A stretch of 64,000 nt of DNA from Plantago ovata (GCA_028274465.1 CM051458.1:11547566-11611565); one strand, 5' to 3'. Counted from the first letter of the stretch, positions 12,157-23,769 are shown. Notes: generated by a model not told the origin, from the sequence alone. Program-made: numbers and translations.

Positions 12157-14491
12157 ATGCCGAGACCAAAGAAACCGGGGAAGCTGTTGGCGGCCAGCAG
12201 TCGTAGCTACGTCGAGCCAGACTCGCCATTCCGCACCCCTAGTAGTCAGCCGGAGTCGAGGGGGACCTCGGCGACTCATGTCAGCGAGACCCAGTCCCCT
12301 GGCCCCCGTTCTAGCAGCAGTGCAGGGTCTACTGGCCCAGACGTGTTTGCTAACTTGCCGGATGATGGGTACAGGGGGGAGGTGTACAGGGCGGGTGAGC
12401 GGGTGAATGGCAAGCTCGTCGTCTGGCCCATGCCTGGGCATGTGTAAGTTATTTAGTTTGATTAATTTGTGTGTTTGGTATTGTATGTTTTATTTAGTTG
12501 GATTAATTTGTGTATGTTATAGCAACAGGATGATGCCGAGGGAGGCTGCAAAGTTCATCAAGGAATCCACGAAGAAAGTGGATCTCCCACCACTTGGAGC
12601 CCAGTGGCATACTTTCACACCGGAGCGGAAGGCGGAGATTTGGAATGCTCTGGAGGTTAGTAATCTTTCTTCTTCTCTTATGGTTTAAGTGGTATGTTGT
12701 CAATTACTTGGGTGATATGTTAGTCAACATGTGTTAGTTGAAATAGGACAATGTGCAATTGTTTGGGTGATATGTTAGTCATCGTGTGTTAGTTGAAATA
12801 GGACAATGTGCAATTGTTTGGGTGATATGTTAGTCACCGTGTGTTAGTTGAAAATAGGGCAATGTGCAATTGTTTGGGTGATATGTTAGTCACCGTGTTA
12901 TATATATGTTAGTCTAAATTTTGTATACTTTCTGAAATGTAGGAGAAGTTCTTCCTCCCCAACAAGTTCAAGTCGGAGCTGTGGTATGCCTTCGAACATG
13001 AAGGCTCCGAAGCCTTCCGGAAGAAGGTCGCCAAGATCAAGGCATCGGGGAAGAAGCCGGGGTGGATTGGGGAGGAGGAGTGGCCCCTGTGGAAGCATTA
13101 TTGGGCGGAGAACCTTCAAGCCCAGAAGCTGTCGGAGCAGAACAGGGAGAACCGATCCCATAATCCACCGGATGGGACAGGCTCGGTGAAGCATCGGCTG
13201 GGTTCGAAATCCCAGTTGGCGCGCCACCTGGACGCGGTAAGTCACGTACTTTGTTATAGTTTCTTTTTTTTTCTTAAGTCTTATTTCAATTCAATCATTA
13301 CTTTATTAATTTATATATATTTGATGAAGATATCGGAGGGGAGGGAGCAGACCATGTGGGAGCACTTCTGTGAGGCTCATGGGGAGCTGGATAAGGATGG
13401 CAAGATGATCTTCCCGGCTGATAGGGCCAAAACAATCGGGGTAAGTTTTATATTTTTTCGATTCCTGAGCTTCTTGTTGAATATTTGATTCTTCGATCAA
13501 TAACGTACTAATTAAATCTTAATTGTTGGTTTGAATTTTCAGGCGGAGTTCCTGGCCAGGACTGAGAACCTTGATCTCACGGCCGAGGAGGAGAACGCCA
13601 TCTATCTCGAGATCGTGAATCTCGATGATAAGGGGCGTGTCTTCGGCATGGGCAACCTCTCGCATGCGATAGCGGAGACGGTGAACCAGGGTGGTTTCTC
13701 CTCCAGCTCCTCCAAGCGCCGAAGGGGACAAGCCGATGTGCCTCCCGAGTTCCTCCAGGAGCAGCAGCAGCTGAAGGCGACTGTCCATCGGTTGTGGACA
13801 GAGCAGGACAGGATGAGGCATGGATTCAAGAGATCCATCGAGTGGCTCATGGAGCAGTATGCCCCCCCGGTGGAGCGGCACCTCCCGACTTTTTCATGTT
13901 CGATGTCGATGCCGATGCCCCCCAGATACTCAGCAGTAGTTCTCTTTTTTTTTTTTTTTTGAACAATTTTTTTCTATTTCGAACAATTTTTTTTTCATGT
14001 TCCTTTAATTTGCTTAGGACAATGAAGAAGCATCTGAGAATCCTATGCCCCGCGTACCTGAGGCAAGCAAATTCCCGCCGAATCTCAAAACCTTGGTACT
14101 CACCAATACTTATTTGAAATGGCAGCAAATGTCTGTATTGGGAAATCTCAGCCTCCTTAAGGCACTCAAGCTGAAAGAAAATGCTTTCACTGGAAGCTCC
14201 TGGGAAGTTTGCATTGGTGGGTTTCAGGAACTTGAACTCTTGGACATTGACAGGGCTGACGTAGTATTTTGGACAGTGCCAGAAGGTTCATTTCCACGAC
14301 TGAGGTTTCTTTCGCTGAGAACTTGTGAGCGACTAGAGAATGTTCCAGTTGTCCTTGGTAAGAAACTTGAGGTGTTGTCGTTGGAAAGTGTTACGAAAGC
14401 TTGTGTTTCTTCAGCCAGAAAAATCAAGGAAGCAAAAGGAGGAGACTTAGTCCTTAAGATTGCTCCTCAGGACGATAAGCGAGAGTCGTAA
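12157..14491 (+). CDS. Transposase_24/Ptta-En/Spm-like protein of the CACTA element, spliced
   Basis: Predicted exons are 12157-12443, 12523-12655, 12943-13236, 13330-13440 and 13543 to about 13936; each internal junction has GT-AG signals and keeps frame. The protein starts MPRPKKPGK, has a Ser/Pro-rich N-terminus, a basic block with the WHTFTPERKAEIW and EFLART stretches typical of plant Transposase_24 proteins, and a glutamine-rich coiled-coil region. Near 13861 a C7 tract appears one base off; beyond it the acidic end (FFMFDVDADAPQ) is open in another frame, suggesting one indel. A further acceptor at 14017 opens an exon from 14018 that continues in frame into NLR LRR sequence to 14491. 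In maize Spm, the TNPA protein of such elements binds subterminal repeats. The first exon may be untranslated (about 11110-11413). Confidence 0.7.
12693..12900 (+). repeat. 59-60 bp minisatellite in a transposase intron
   Basis: About three and a half tandem copies share the words GGGTGATATGTTAGTCA and GACAATGTGCAATTG at a period of 59-60 bases. They lie in the intron between exons 2 and 3. Copies differ by a few bases. Confidence 0.85.
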
Positions 14492-14721
14492 GTCCAATAT
14501 CTCATATTCTCTGGTAAGTTCCTACATTTGATTATTAAGTGTATTTGTGTTTGAATTATATTCTATTAACTTGGTTTATTTCTATTTTGATTTGATAAAA
14601 TTGCAGGAATAAAGGATGCATTGATGTCACAGAAATGCATGGAGCAAATGCTGTTGATTTTTATTTGTTTGAAATTGTGTGTGTTGTGTTTCTTCCATTC
14701 CCTTTTTTATTCCGAAAGTGA
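14060..14721 (+). pseudogene. NLR leucine-rich-repeat tail, copy B, joined to CACTA
   Basis: From about residue FPPNLKTLVL (14070) this encodes the last 140 residues of an NLR LRR domain, ending before a GTAAGT donor at 14488. A last exon runs from 14607 to the TGA at 14719-14721, as in copy A. The 5' part of the NLR is missing; instead the frame is entered from a splice acceptor at 14017 following the CACTA transposase gene. It may be a captured gene fragment or a chance breakpoint join. As a receptor it is non-functional. Confidence 0.75.
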
Positions 14722-15494
14722 ACTTCACAGGTTTATGATTCTATTTTTGAGGATTGTGTGCATTGTAAATTTGTAATTGCATTCACTTTTTATTTGAAAC
14801 TATGAGTGTACTGAACCAAACATGGAATTCAAAACTTTTTAAACACTTTGTCATCATATAATTTTGTATTTTATTTTCAAAATCACTATGATAAATTCAG
14901 GAGCCATAAGAATCTGAGAATCTAAGAATCTGAAAATATAAACTTGGTTCTCTGTTCTATTCTCTTCTACTCTGTTCCATCCTCTCAAATTATCCTTCTC
15001 TCTCAGCCTAAATATGCATGACAGGCCTACATAAATTACAGGCATAACGAAATGGAGACAATTAGGCTCAACTAAAAGTATCTGAGAAGATATATTACAG
15101 ATTCAAGTGATTGTGATACCTTAGATGACTGTACAACACCTGCAGAACCGGTGATTGATTTAGTCTTAGTTGAAACAAATACAGGAATACTAGTTTAAAA
15201 AAACTGGAAAGTTACAATGCAAACAAGTAAGATCAGAAGTTTAACATGTAACAGGAAATCACAGAGATCGATTTAGTCTGAGACAATTACTTGAAGGCCT
15301 GCAATTTCTACATTGGGCATCCACAATTTACTCTGTTATTCAATCAAAATTATACTTCTACAGGAAATCATTGAATGAGGCAACGTGGATTTATTAAAAC
15401 TCGGATGTCCTCCAAACTGTCTTCGATTGTTTGAGATCTAACAAATTTGGATTTCTGGAGAGTAGTAAATTTCAGAGATCCAAAAGTATTTACA
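14243..15494 (+). repeat. Segmental duplication, copy B
   Basis: This is the direct repeat of 2716-4245 about 11.5 kb away. It lacks two stretches of roughly 250 and 40 bases present in copy A and otherwise differs at few positions. It carries no Copia insertion at the point where copy A is interrupted. Confidence 0.9.
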
Positions 15495-15953
15495 TTACAT
15501 AATAATAAATTTACATTACATAATAATGAACATCGATATTTATTTTTTATTGATAGATAAATTTGTAGAATAATTCCATCAGTGTGATCATTATATTTCA
15601 TGGTCTAAACTATTGCGGAATAAACCTGTCAAATACGGTTAATGTTCTAAATTCTTGCAAAATAAACCTGTCGAACAGAATTAGTGTTCTGAATAGACCC
15701 GTCAAACACATTCGTTGTTCAAAGTATCGCGGAACAAACCCGAAAATGCAGACATTGATTAGACCCGTCGAAATTCGATGGAAAATAGTAAATTTACAAA
15801 TAATTTAATGAATTAAAAGAAAAAACAATGATGTGTCTATTTATTTTTCATTAATATAGAATTTACGAAATAGTCCCATAAAATTATAAGTAAAAAAAAT
15901 GTGATTATTATATATTCTAAATTATTGAAAAGAAGATCTGTGTGTGTTCGGGT
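15495..15953. other. Intergenic, with degenerate tandem repeat
   Basis: The stretch 15600-15775 holds about four imperfect units of roughly 45 bases with the recurring words GGAATAAACCTGTC, AATAGACCCGTC and GTTCTAAAT. No gene is seen. Confidence 0.5.
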
Positions 15954-16121
15954 TCAATGCAAAATAGACTCATGGAACACTAACCGGTAGGAGATATAGG
16001 TGACAATTACAACTACGATGAGCAATGCGAGAAATATGCCCACGTAGCCTAAACCACCAAAGCTTTCGCTTTCAGAAGTGGTATCAGAAACGTCCGATGA
16101 ATTTGAATGATCAGTGCTCAT
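15954..16121 (-). CDS. Short single-pass membrane ORF, possible ATL-type first exon fragment
   Basis: This 55-codon ORF starts MSTDHSNSSD, has a Ser/Asp/Glu-rich head of about 20 residues, then one hydrophobic helix (GYVGIFLALLIVVVIVTYIS, about residues 26-45) followed by arginine, giving a plausible single-pass topology. A TATATATA tract lies at 16141-16157 about 25-35 bases upstream of the ATG on this strand, with a pyrimidine-rich leader. The head plus helix resembles the N-terminus of RING-H2 ATL ligases, but no RING domain follows before the TGA. It may be a decayed ATL gene, a microprotein or a chance ORF. Confidence 0.4.
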   Translation of the reverse strand: MSTDHSNSSDVSDTTSESESFGGLGYVGIFLALLIVVVIVTYISYRLVFHESILH

Positions 16122-16566
16122 TATGAGAAGCGTTTTCTTCTCTATATATATATATATTTTTTTTTTTTTGGAGTTATGAAGATGGAAGGGGATTTAAAAT
16201 GTTTAATGTTTATGAAGGAGAGGTAAGGAGATTGTGAAGAGGTTACTTCATTAACTGTGAACTTCATTGTACATTAGTGGAGCTATAAGTATATTATTTT
16301 ACCAAATGGAAGTGTATCCAATATGTACGCAAGCTATAGACTATTTCCGGTTCAGTCATAACACCTCAGTCTAACCAATTGACATCTTTCTCTATCTATT
16401 TCTCAAGTGCAACGTGCTATAAAGTGAATGAATAGTATCAAAATTTCTTCGGGATGTGTAAAATTTCACTATTGATCCCAACCTCATTTATTTTAAACTC
16501 GTTCCTGAATTACAAATTAGTGATAATCCTAATGGTTTAATATCAAATTAGTGCTACATGGAAAAC
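16122..16566. other. Intergenic, upstream of LINE
   Basis: Contains the AT/T-rich stretch that may serve as promoter for the short minus-strand ORF. Otherwise no gene or repeat is seen up to the LINE target site duplication. Confidence 0.4.
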
Positions 16567-16579
16567 TTCCTACAAATTA
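16567..16579 (+). repeat. LINE target site duplication, left copy
   Basis: TTCCTACAAATTA; an identical copy follows the A-tail at 50808-50820. A 13-bp duplication is typical of L1 insertion. Confidence 0.9.
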
Positions 16580-16602
16580 TATTAATTCTCACTGAAACTC
16601 TA

Positions 16603-17115
16603 ATGCCGCCTAAGAAAAAAAAATCTAATGAACCGCCCCGCCCCCGCGGCCTTCCAAAGAACAAGGATACACAAGTGGTGGTGCCAGACGGTGGGGAGGA
16701 GGCACAGACAGCGGATAATCAGCAGGAGCAAGCAACGATTACTCAGTCGGTGGATTCACGTCCAGCCGATAGTCAGAAAGAAACAGAGCCGCCAAATCCG
16801 ATTGGGGATTCACAAACGCAATCGGATGCAGAGGAGGTTTCTGTTTCGCAGCAGCCACAACACCAACAAAGTTTGTCGGCTATTGGCAGTTCCCTTCAGC
16901 CACAGAGCAGCTGGAACTTCACGTTCCCAACAGGAAAAGCAAACCATTGGTGAGGAATGGCAAGAGGTGCGAAGAAGATCAAGCAAAATGCCTCGCAGAA
17001 GTACTCCAACTCGACAACAAACTACTTTGGTTAATTCTATTGTTGCAAATGTAAATGGTTTTGCCTTGCTAAGTCATGGAGATGGACTTAGCAAGGACCG
17101 AAACCATTCCCAATG
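16603..17115 (+). pseudogene. LINE ORF1 remnant
   Basis: It begins MPPKKKKSNEPPRPRG, a basic start, then a Gln/Ser/Thr-rich region to about 16950. After a frame change it continues with a WQEVRRRSSK-like stretch to about 17110, resembling the end of plant L1 ORF1. No CCHC zinc knuckle is visible, so the RNA-binding centre has probably been lost. Confidence 0.6.
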
Positions 17116-18002
17116 ATCGTCTGGAACGTGAGGGGGCTAAACAAGGCGGCTAAGAATAAGGAGATTGGCTCCCGTCTCTATGATTTAAATGTTAGTATAT
17201 ATAGCTGGCCTATTGGAAACTAGAGTAAAGCAACAGAAAGTTGCAATGGTAAGGAGAAAACTTGGGAATCGTTGGCAATACTTGGATAATTATTGTTCCC
17301 ATACTAATGGGCGTATCTGGATTTTTTGGGATCGTAGTAAAGTCAGAGTTCAACAGGTACAATGCTTTGACCAATTTATTCATTGCCAACTGTGGGATGT
17401 TAATGGCCTTGATAAAGGTATGATTACAAATGTGGTGATAAATATCTTAACACCTGGCTTATCGGATCACTCACCATTGCAAATCAATCAGTTACTTGCT
17501 GCTGCACCAAAGCGTAGCTGTTTTCGATTTGTAAATTGTCTTGTGGACTTTCCAGACTATCATCGTACAGTTCTGGCTGGTTGGAGGCGGCATAGTACAG
17601 GAACGAAGCAGGCAAAGGTATGGCAGAAGTTGTGTTCTGTGCAACAAGCGCTCCGTGGAATGACACGGTGACACGACGGACTACAAATCTTCCTCCTAAA
17701 ATTCAACAAGCACGGGAACAACTTGACATCTCACAGTCTTTGCTTCGACTAGATAGGCACAATGCTAGTCTACGTGAGAAAGTGAAGGCTGACACCATGG
17801 AGTTGGAAAAATGGTTCAACATCGAGGAGAAAGTGATGCAACAAAAGTAAAAAATTGACTGGCTCAAGTTGGGGGATGAAAACACGGCTTATTTCCATGC
17901 ATCAGTTAAAGATAAAAACAGATTCACTGGTATCCATTCACTGCTGTCGACTGATGGGAGAGAATTGAAGAGTAAATTTTAGGTTTTTATGGGCGCCTAG
18001 TT
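17113..18002 (+). pseudogene. LINE ORF2, endonuclease part
   Basis: The start MIVWNVRGLNKAAK is the conserved opening of plant L1 endonucleases. The SDH motif (LSDHSPL, near 17460) that normally closes the domain comes only about 120 codons later instead of about 220, so roughly 100 residues are deleted. The linker (KIDWLKLGDENTAYFHA) follows. The reading crosses several frame changes and stops. It is interrupted by the solo LTR at 18003. Confidence 0.85.
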
Positions 18003-20099
18003 TGATAGTGTATATGTCCTAGAGACAGTCCTTACTAAGGGCATAGTGCCCTTATAGAGGGCATATATGTACTATTACACAGGTCAACGTAATATAATAT
18101 ATGTTTGTTGCTTTTACTATTGAGTATCGCTTTCATATTTATATTACACCAGGCATGCAGCATGTCATATCTCTATTACTGTCTGTATTGATATTAAACA
18201 TGTCCCCTCGGATAGATGACCGATCACAAAGATAGTGGGAGCTATGTGAGTTATCATCTATCCCAAACTCTCCCTAGTCGAGGTTCATCTCAGATGTAGG
18301 GGTCTGAATGAACCAGACGAGACTAGTATGCGTGGAGGTTATACTTGTTGGAGCAAGTGTGAGCCGATCCCACGGCCACGGAACGGATTGTTGGACAATC
18401 GAGAAACGTTCCCATAGCTGCGCATAGTTGTTCGAAGAAGGATTATCGAACAATGGAAGTACCCACCGGACACTCCCATCGATGTGTACTCTACACCGAA
18501 GTGTCTATGGGAACCGGTAAGTTGTCGAAGTGATGCCAGTCGTCCTTTGTACTTACAGGACTTTATCATCACATTTGTTGCCCCATATCCTTGGTGGACC
18601 CGTCGATATCAGCTCTGAATAAGTAGCTGACCTAAGACACGATCCAGGATTATGGCTACATACAAATGAGGATGATAAGTGATTCTGTGAAGGATTCATC
18701 TCTCAAGTGTAGCACAGGAGAGTACTGCTCATAGTCTGCATAGTTGTGTTGGTAAAGTCACTGGCCAGTGCAAATGATATATTATGATGGTCATAAGTAT
18801 ATCTTAACCAAGCAACTCCCTGAGACGCCCGTGGATGTATTATTGGGATAGACACTTCATCGATCCTAGATGCATTCGAGCAAGTCAGATGAAGGGACGT
18901 TACCATCGCCGCGTTGAGCGCAACATACTTCGCAACGAAAGGGTTAGCTTTGAGAAACCTCTCAAACGTCCTCATGTATTAATATTGCAAATGGAACCGT
19001 GTAGGAATTCCATGTTGCCTAGTCTAGGACTTGCTTAATACGATGAGGCCCTATGGGTCACACTATGTGGTGATTCAGCTTATCAGAATATCCTTGAAGA
19101 TGGAATCGCAATTAATTTGGAATTAATTGTGATTGATGGATTATAATTGATTTGGAATTAATTATAATATTTGGTGGCTCAATTAATGATTTGGAATTAT
19201 TAATTGAATTGGCTAATTAATTGTATTTTATGTAAATACAATTAAAGATTATATTTTGGAAATATAATAGAGGTTTGATTAGAAAGGATATGTTAATTTA
19301 GAATTAACATATGCACTTGGGCAAAATCTACTTGAAGTTTGAATTGCCTTAGAACTATAAGTGGGTCCCAAAATCGGGACCCACCTAGTGTCCCTGGGAG
19401 AGCGCGCATGCGCGCGTAGGATGGATAGGGGAAGGAGTTCGACTCCTTCCTCTATTAGAAGTCCAAGGGATAAGTTAGATTTTCCTGATTGAGTTTTAAT
19501 TTGATTGGGAATGAATCTAGACTTGATATTGGTTTCCTTGTGTGATAAGAATTAGATTCTTATTCCTTTACGAAGTCTAATTGCTTATGCTTTAGGCTTC
19601 TATTGACTACTATATATAGTAGACTATTAGAGAGCTTTTGTATAGACATTCACACAGTTGAATAGTTTTTCACAGTCATTCTACCCAGTTTTCTTAGAGA
19701 AAATAAAAAGTTCTCCCCTCCTCTATATAGCCTCCACGCGCGCCCCTCTGCCGGAGGAATCGCCGCCCCGTCTTCTTGGTCACACAAAGAATATCCTAGC
19801 ATTCTTCCGATAGGCTGTTCATCCGTGGATACCAAGGTTGAGGTTCTAGGAGCTGGAAACTAACTCTTATTGTCTTGCAGATAATCAGAGTATTGCAGAT
19901 ATCTTCGACTTCGGCGAAGGAGAAGATACACCGGATTATTACAAAGACTTGGAAGCTGCTTTGGAAGTAAGGTTAGTCTTCTAATTGACGTGTTTATATA
20001 TATATACGACATATGCATAATCAATTAACCTGTATGTTAAGAAATTTTTTGAAATTCCGCTGCGTACCCTAGGGGTAACTCTGACCATATTTTCTTACA
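18003..20099 (+). mobile_element. Solo LTR of the inner Copia family
   Basis: This 2097-bp sequence starts TGATAGTGTATATG and ends TTTTCTTACA. It is flanked by TAGTT on both sides (17998-18002 and 20100-20104). It is the same LTR as at 30863 and 38511. No internal region remains, so the element was reduced by recombination between its LTRs. A TATA stretch lies inside the palindrome CTACTATATATAGTAG at 19607-19622. Confidence 0.95.
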
Positions 20100-20104
20100 T
20101 AGTT

Positions 20105-20456
20105 GGCACTGCTGCCACCCGCATAGAGATGGTGAATATTGATATATTGCGGGATGGTCCACGCCTGTCGAGACAACACAGGGCTGACTTGATCTCTAAA
20201 ATCACTGAATCTGGAAGTCTTGAGGCGCTAAAGGGGATCAGTGATTGTAAAGCACCTGGGGTAGACGGTTTCATAGCTAGATTGTTCAAATCCTTCTGGA
20301 AAGATATTAAGAATGATGTGATGGTTGGGATACATGAATTCTTTCACCATGGTAGGCTTTATTCGGCTTGGAACTGTACCTTAGTTACATTAATTCCTAA
20401 ATCGACTGGAGCTAACACCATGAAAGCGATGCAACCCATCTCTTGTTGTACCACAC
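20105..20456 (+). pseudogene. LINE ORF2, start of reverse transcriptase
   Basis: Encodes the L1 RT entry region with the conserved words ISDCKAPGVDGF, LFKSFW and TLVTLIPK. It stops at the CACTA insertion and resumes at 48880. Confidence 0.85.
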
Positions 20457-20481
20457 TTTCACTACAAGAAAACAACCATTT

Positions 20482-20811
20482 AGCGACGGAACATAAGGGA
20501 CGGATAGCATCCGTCGCTATTTAGCGACGTATCGCTACTAACAGCGACGGATGGACAGGAACCGCGCTCTAAGCTCAGTTCGTGTCATGAAACATCCAGT
20601 TCGTTTTTCCTTAAGAGACGGATAGGACTTATCCGTCGCTATATGAGCGACGGATAAATTTATCCGTCGCTATATGAACGACAGATAAATTTATCCGGAT
20701 AAATTTATCCGTCGCTAAGTATGTTGACCATGCTATTTTTTATGAAGGAAAAAAGGAAAATAAATAAATGAAGAAAAATATAGCGACGGATGAAAGAATC
20801 CGTCGCTAGGT
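20482..20811. repeat. CACTA left subterminal TAGCGACGGAT array
   Basis: About ten copies of the word or its complement, some fused into palindromes such as the ATAAATTTATCCG units at 20647-20715. The phrase GCGCTCTAAGCTCAGTTCGTG is shared with the element at 10811, confirming a common family. Confidence 0.85.
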
Positions 20812-21603
20812 GCCGTTATACAGACAACAGACGTTTCTTCTTCCTCATTTCTCTTCTTCTCCATTTGTTCGAGTTCTTCGTTTCTGCTACTTCTTTTTCG
20901 TTCAATCCATCTCCAAACTCAACTAATTCAAGCAAATTGTATATCAAATCGAAGCCTATCCAACAAGGAGGTCGATCCCTAATCAATTTGGAGGTTTTGT
21001 CAACAGTTTGAAGTAATTAACATAACCCCTAAATTTTGGGTATTTTTCATTTTAATAGTAATTTTGATTTTGATAGTGATTTTGATTGTTTGTTCTATGT
21101 TTATTGGAGGATAGGGTACGAGGAGCAAGACACCTCCACCGCCTCCGCCTCCGCCACGCCACCGCCGGACCGCCGCTCACTTTCTCCCTCTGTTCCCCAT
21201 ATAAAAGGTTAGGAATCCTACTGTCAGTTTATTAATTTAAATTTAGGAAATGTTAATTTTAATTTAGGGTTTAGGGTTTCTTCATTCAATTTGTTAATTT
21301 AGAAACTTGTTCATTGTTAATTGTTAATTTAGAGTTTATGTTTATTTCTTTTCCTCTGCATTTCATCTACTTCACTGTCTAATTTTTTTTTATAGTTTTT
21401 CATTTTTTTTACATCTGAAAACGATTCTGGAAATGATGAATGGTTAATGTAAATCAATTCTTAATTTAACTGGAAATGCTTAATAATTAACTCAATAAGA
21501 AAAAAAAAGTGACTGCAATGAACAAAGATTAGAAACATAGAAAATATAAAAAGTTCAATTTTTATTAATAATATAGTTTACATTCAAGTTTCAGTAGCTA
21601 ATT

Positions 21604-21929
21604 CTAGTCACTCTTCATCCCCTTGTCCTCGTCCTCGTCCTCGGAGTTTGACTCCTCATGTAGGAGCGACCAGTCGATGACATCTTTTGGTTCCAAAAGT
21701 TGTTGTTGACATATCTTGCAGAAGACTCCTTGGTCTTCTAAGTGCTCAACCTCCTTGCGCTCACAAGGGGGAGGAGTAAGAGATTTGGGGGGAGATGGAG
21801 GAAATGTCTCTTGGAGAGCTTCCTCCATTTCAGCCAACATTTCGAGATCAATTTGTGGTGGGGGAGAAGGTGGGGGGGGGGGGAATGTTGGGGTGTTTCT
21901 TCAAACCTGAATTTGTTAGGGTTTTCCAT
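21604..21929 (-). CDS. Small acidic proline-rich ORF within CACTA, unrecognised
   Basis: From the ATG at 21929 the start reads MENPNKFRFEETPQHSPP. A run of 12 C (21872-21883) then shifts the frame; with a run one shorter it would join the downstream frame (21840-21604), which is Pro- and Glu-rich, has a CKIC cysteine pair and ends in an acidic SEDEDEDKG tail. A TATAAG box lies about 40 bases upstream of the ATG on this strand. The ORF could be a captured host gene piece or an element gene. I recognise no domain. Confidence 0.35.
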
Positions 21930-22055
21930 ATTTGTGTGAGAATATGTTAAACTTAGGTGACTTCTTATAGTTGGTGTTGAGAATTCTAAAGGACAAATAC
22001 ACTTTATTGTTAATGTATTAATGTACACATTCATGTAGCCACATTCATGTATAGG

Positions 22056-23657
22056 TGTTAGGAAACTTGTAATTTTGATGAGCAATTAACCATGCTAAAT
22101 TAAGGAAAGTCCAGTAACTAGTACTCTTAAGGTCCATGAATTTAGAATTTTAAGGACATTGTAAAAGAGGAACGTTTGCTGAAGACTTAGATTAGGTGCT
22201 AGATAGGTTTGTTTTTAAAGCTTATGATGTATCTTGTTTTCTGAAAAGAAAATAACCTATTGAAGCATTTGCTGACGATGTACTTTGTTTTTACAAACAA
22301 ATTATTGAAGCATTTAGAACCGCTCAGAATCTTGAAGAATTTTGAAGATCTGAAGACTTGAAGAATTCGAAGATCTGAAGACTAGAAGATTTCTGAAGAC
22401 TGGTATCTACAAAGGCACATGTTGCTCAGAAAGTGGAAACTTCAGCAACAACATTGCATAAGTGAAAATCTGAAAGACAGAGTAGGTTGTGCTTGCTGAA
22501 ACTGAGACTGGCCACTTGCTGATGGAACATATGTGACCTCTTGCTGAAAGTACTTATATTTGCACTCCAATGTTACTGTTTGAATTCTATTCAAATAAGC
22601 ATTAAATGCAAAGCTCGCACACGAAGGACATGAAGACTAGAAGACAAACAAGGACGCTGCTGAAAGTACAAAAGCAAGATAGTGACATCTTAAGGATCAA
22701 AAGCCTGGGAATTTAAAATTCAAACGGCTCCTTATTTTCACTATAAATAGAGGTCATCCGGCAAAGAGTTGAAGTGTGTCAACAACGTGATCAAACTCTC
22801 ACTTGTGCTTAAACTCACAAACCCTTCAAACACTCTATACTGCCATTGATCCGTTCCAAGACTTAAAGCTTGAAAAAGCTACTTGTGAAGAAGTAGAATT
22901 TGCACGACTAAGAAATTAGTTAAGTATTCTTTCTTTCTTTCGAACAAGAACAAGTCTTGACACCAGAAACAATCAAACTTGTTTACTGCAAAGTATTCAA
23001 AGTTTTGTTTCTTAGATTACTTGTTGTAACTGAATAAGTTATAATCAAGTTATCTCATCCCAAACCTCTCTAACTGAAAATACACCCTTTCAGGCGTGAT
23101 ATTCAGGGGGAACTTAATCGAGCATAGTTTTGCTGATTAAAAGTACCAAGTTTGGTGGAGAACAAGGTTGCGTTCTCTAGATTAGGTTGGAGACGAAGCA
23201 AGTGTGCTTTGGTTTCTGTTCGAATCGCTCTAGATAGGTGTTGTAAGGAACCTCAATCTTATCTTAGTGGATTCAGTCCTAGAAAGGACAAAGTGGATTA
23301 GTTGAGAGATTACGCCACTCTCAGATACCACTATAAAAGTGTTTGTGTGATTTACTTACTGTATTTAGTTTCCAGCAAATCATATCTGTCTGTACACAGT
23401 CACTCACATCACTTGCTGAAACCTTCATTTACTGAAAGAGCACTTATTGTATCAAAGACTTCCGCTCTCTGATTTTAAGTATCAGCAAACCTAGTTACTG
23501 CAAAGTAACTTGCGCTTGCTGAGAAAGTTAAGTATCAGCAAACTCATTACTGAAAAGTAATAAGCACTTGCTGAGAAAGTTTTAAACGACGAAAGTTTGA
23601 AAAGACTATTCACCCTCCCCCCCTCTATTCTTTTCTTGTTGTTTAAAGGGACCAACA
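22056..23657 (+). repeat. 5' LTR of Sirevirus-like element
   Basis: 1602 bp, starting TGTTAGGAAACTTG and ending GGGACCAACA. A CTATAAATAG box lies at about 22740-22749. The sequence is unusually rich in TTGCTGA and TCAGCAA words. Confidence 0.95.
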
Positions 23658-23769
23658 AGTGGTATCAGAGCTGGAGGTTCTTTAACCTTCAGCACCGAAC
23701 CTAGACCCCCTTAGGTGCTTTCCGTAAATCACTCTCACTTGATCAGTTTGGTAGTGCTTTGCTGACAGG

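Larger units (their letters stand above)
10811..14040 (+). mobile_element. CACTA (En/Spm) DNA transposon, 3' end missing
   Basis: It opens with the canonical terminus CACTACAAGAAA inside the Copia fossil, where the flank (ataccggtat) is also found in the related Copia at 55800. A subterminal array of TAGCGACGGAT words follows, then a spliced Transposase_24-like gene. No matching right terminus (CTTGTAGTG) is found before the LINE; the only one downstream belongs to the element at 20460. The element is therefore truncated or rearranged at about 14040, where NLR sequence begins. No TNPD/Tnp2-type transposase is present, so it would be non-autonomous. Confidence 0.85.
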
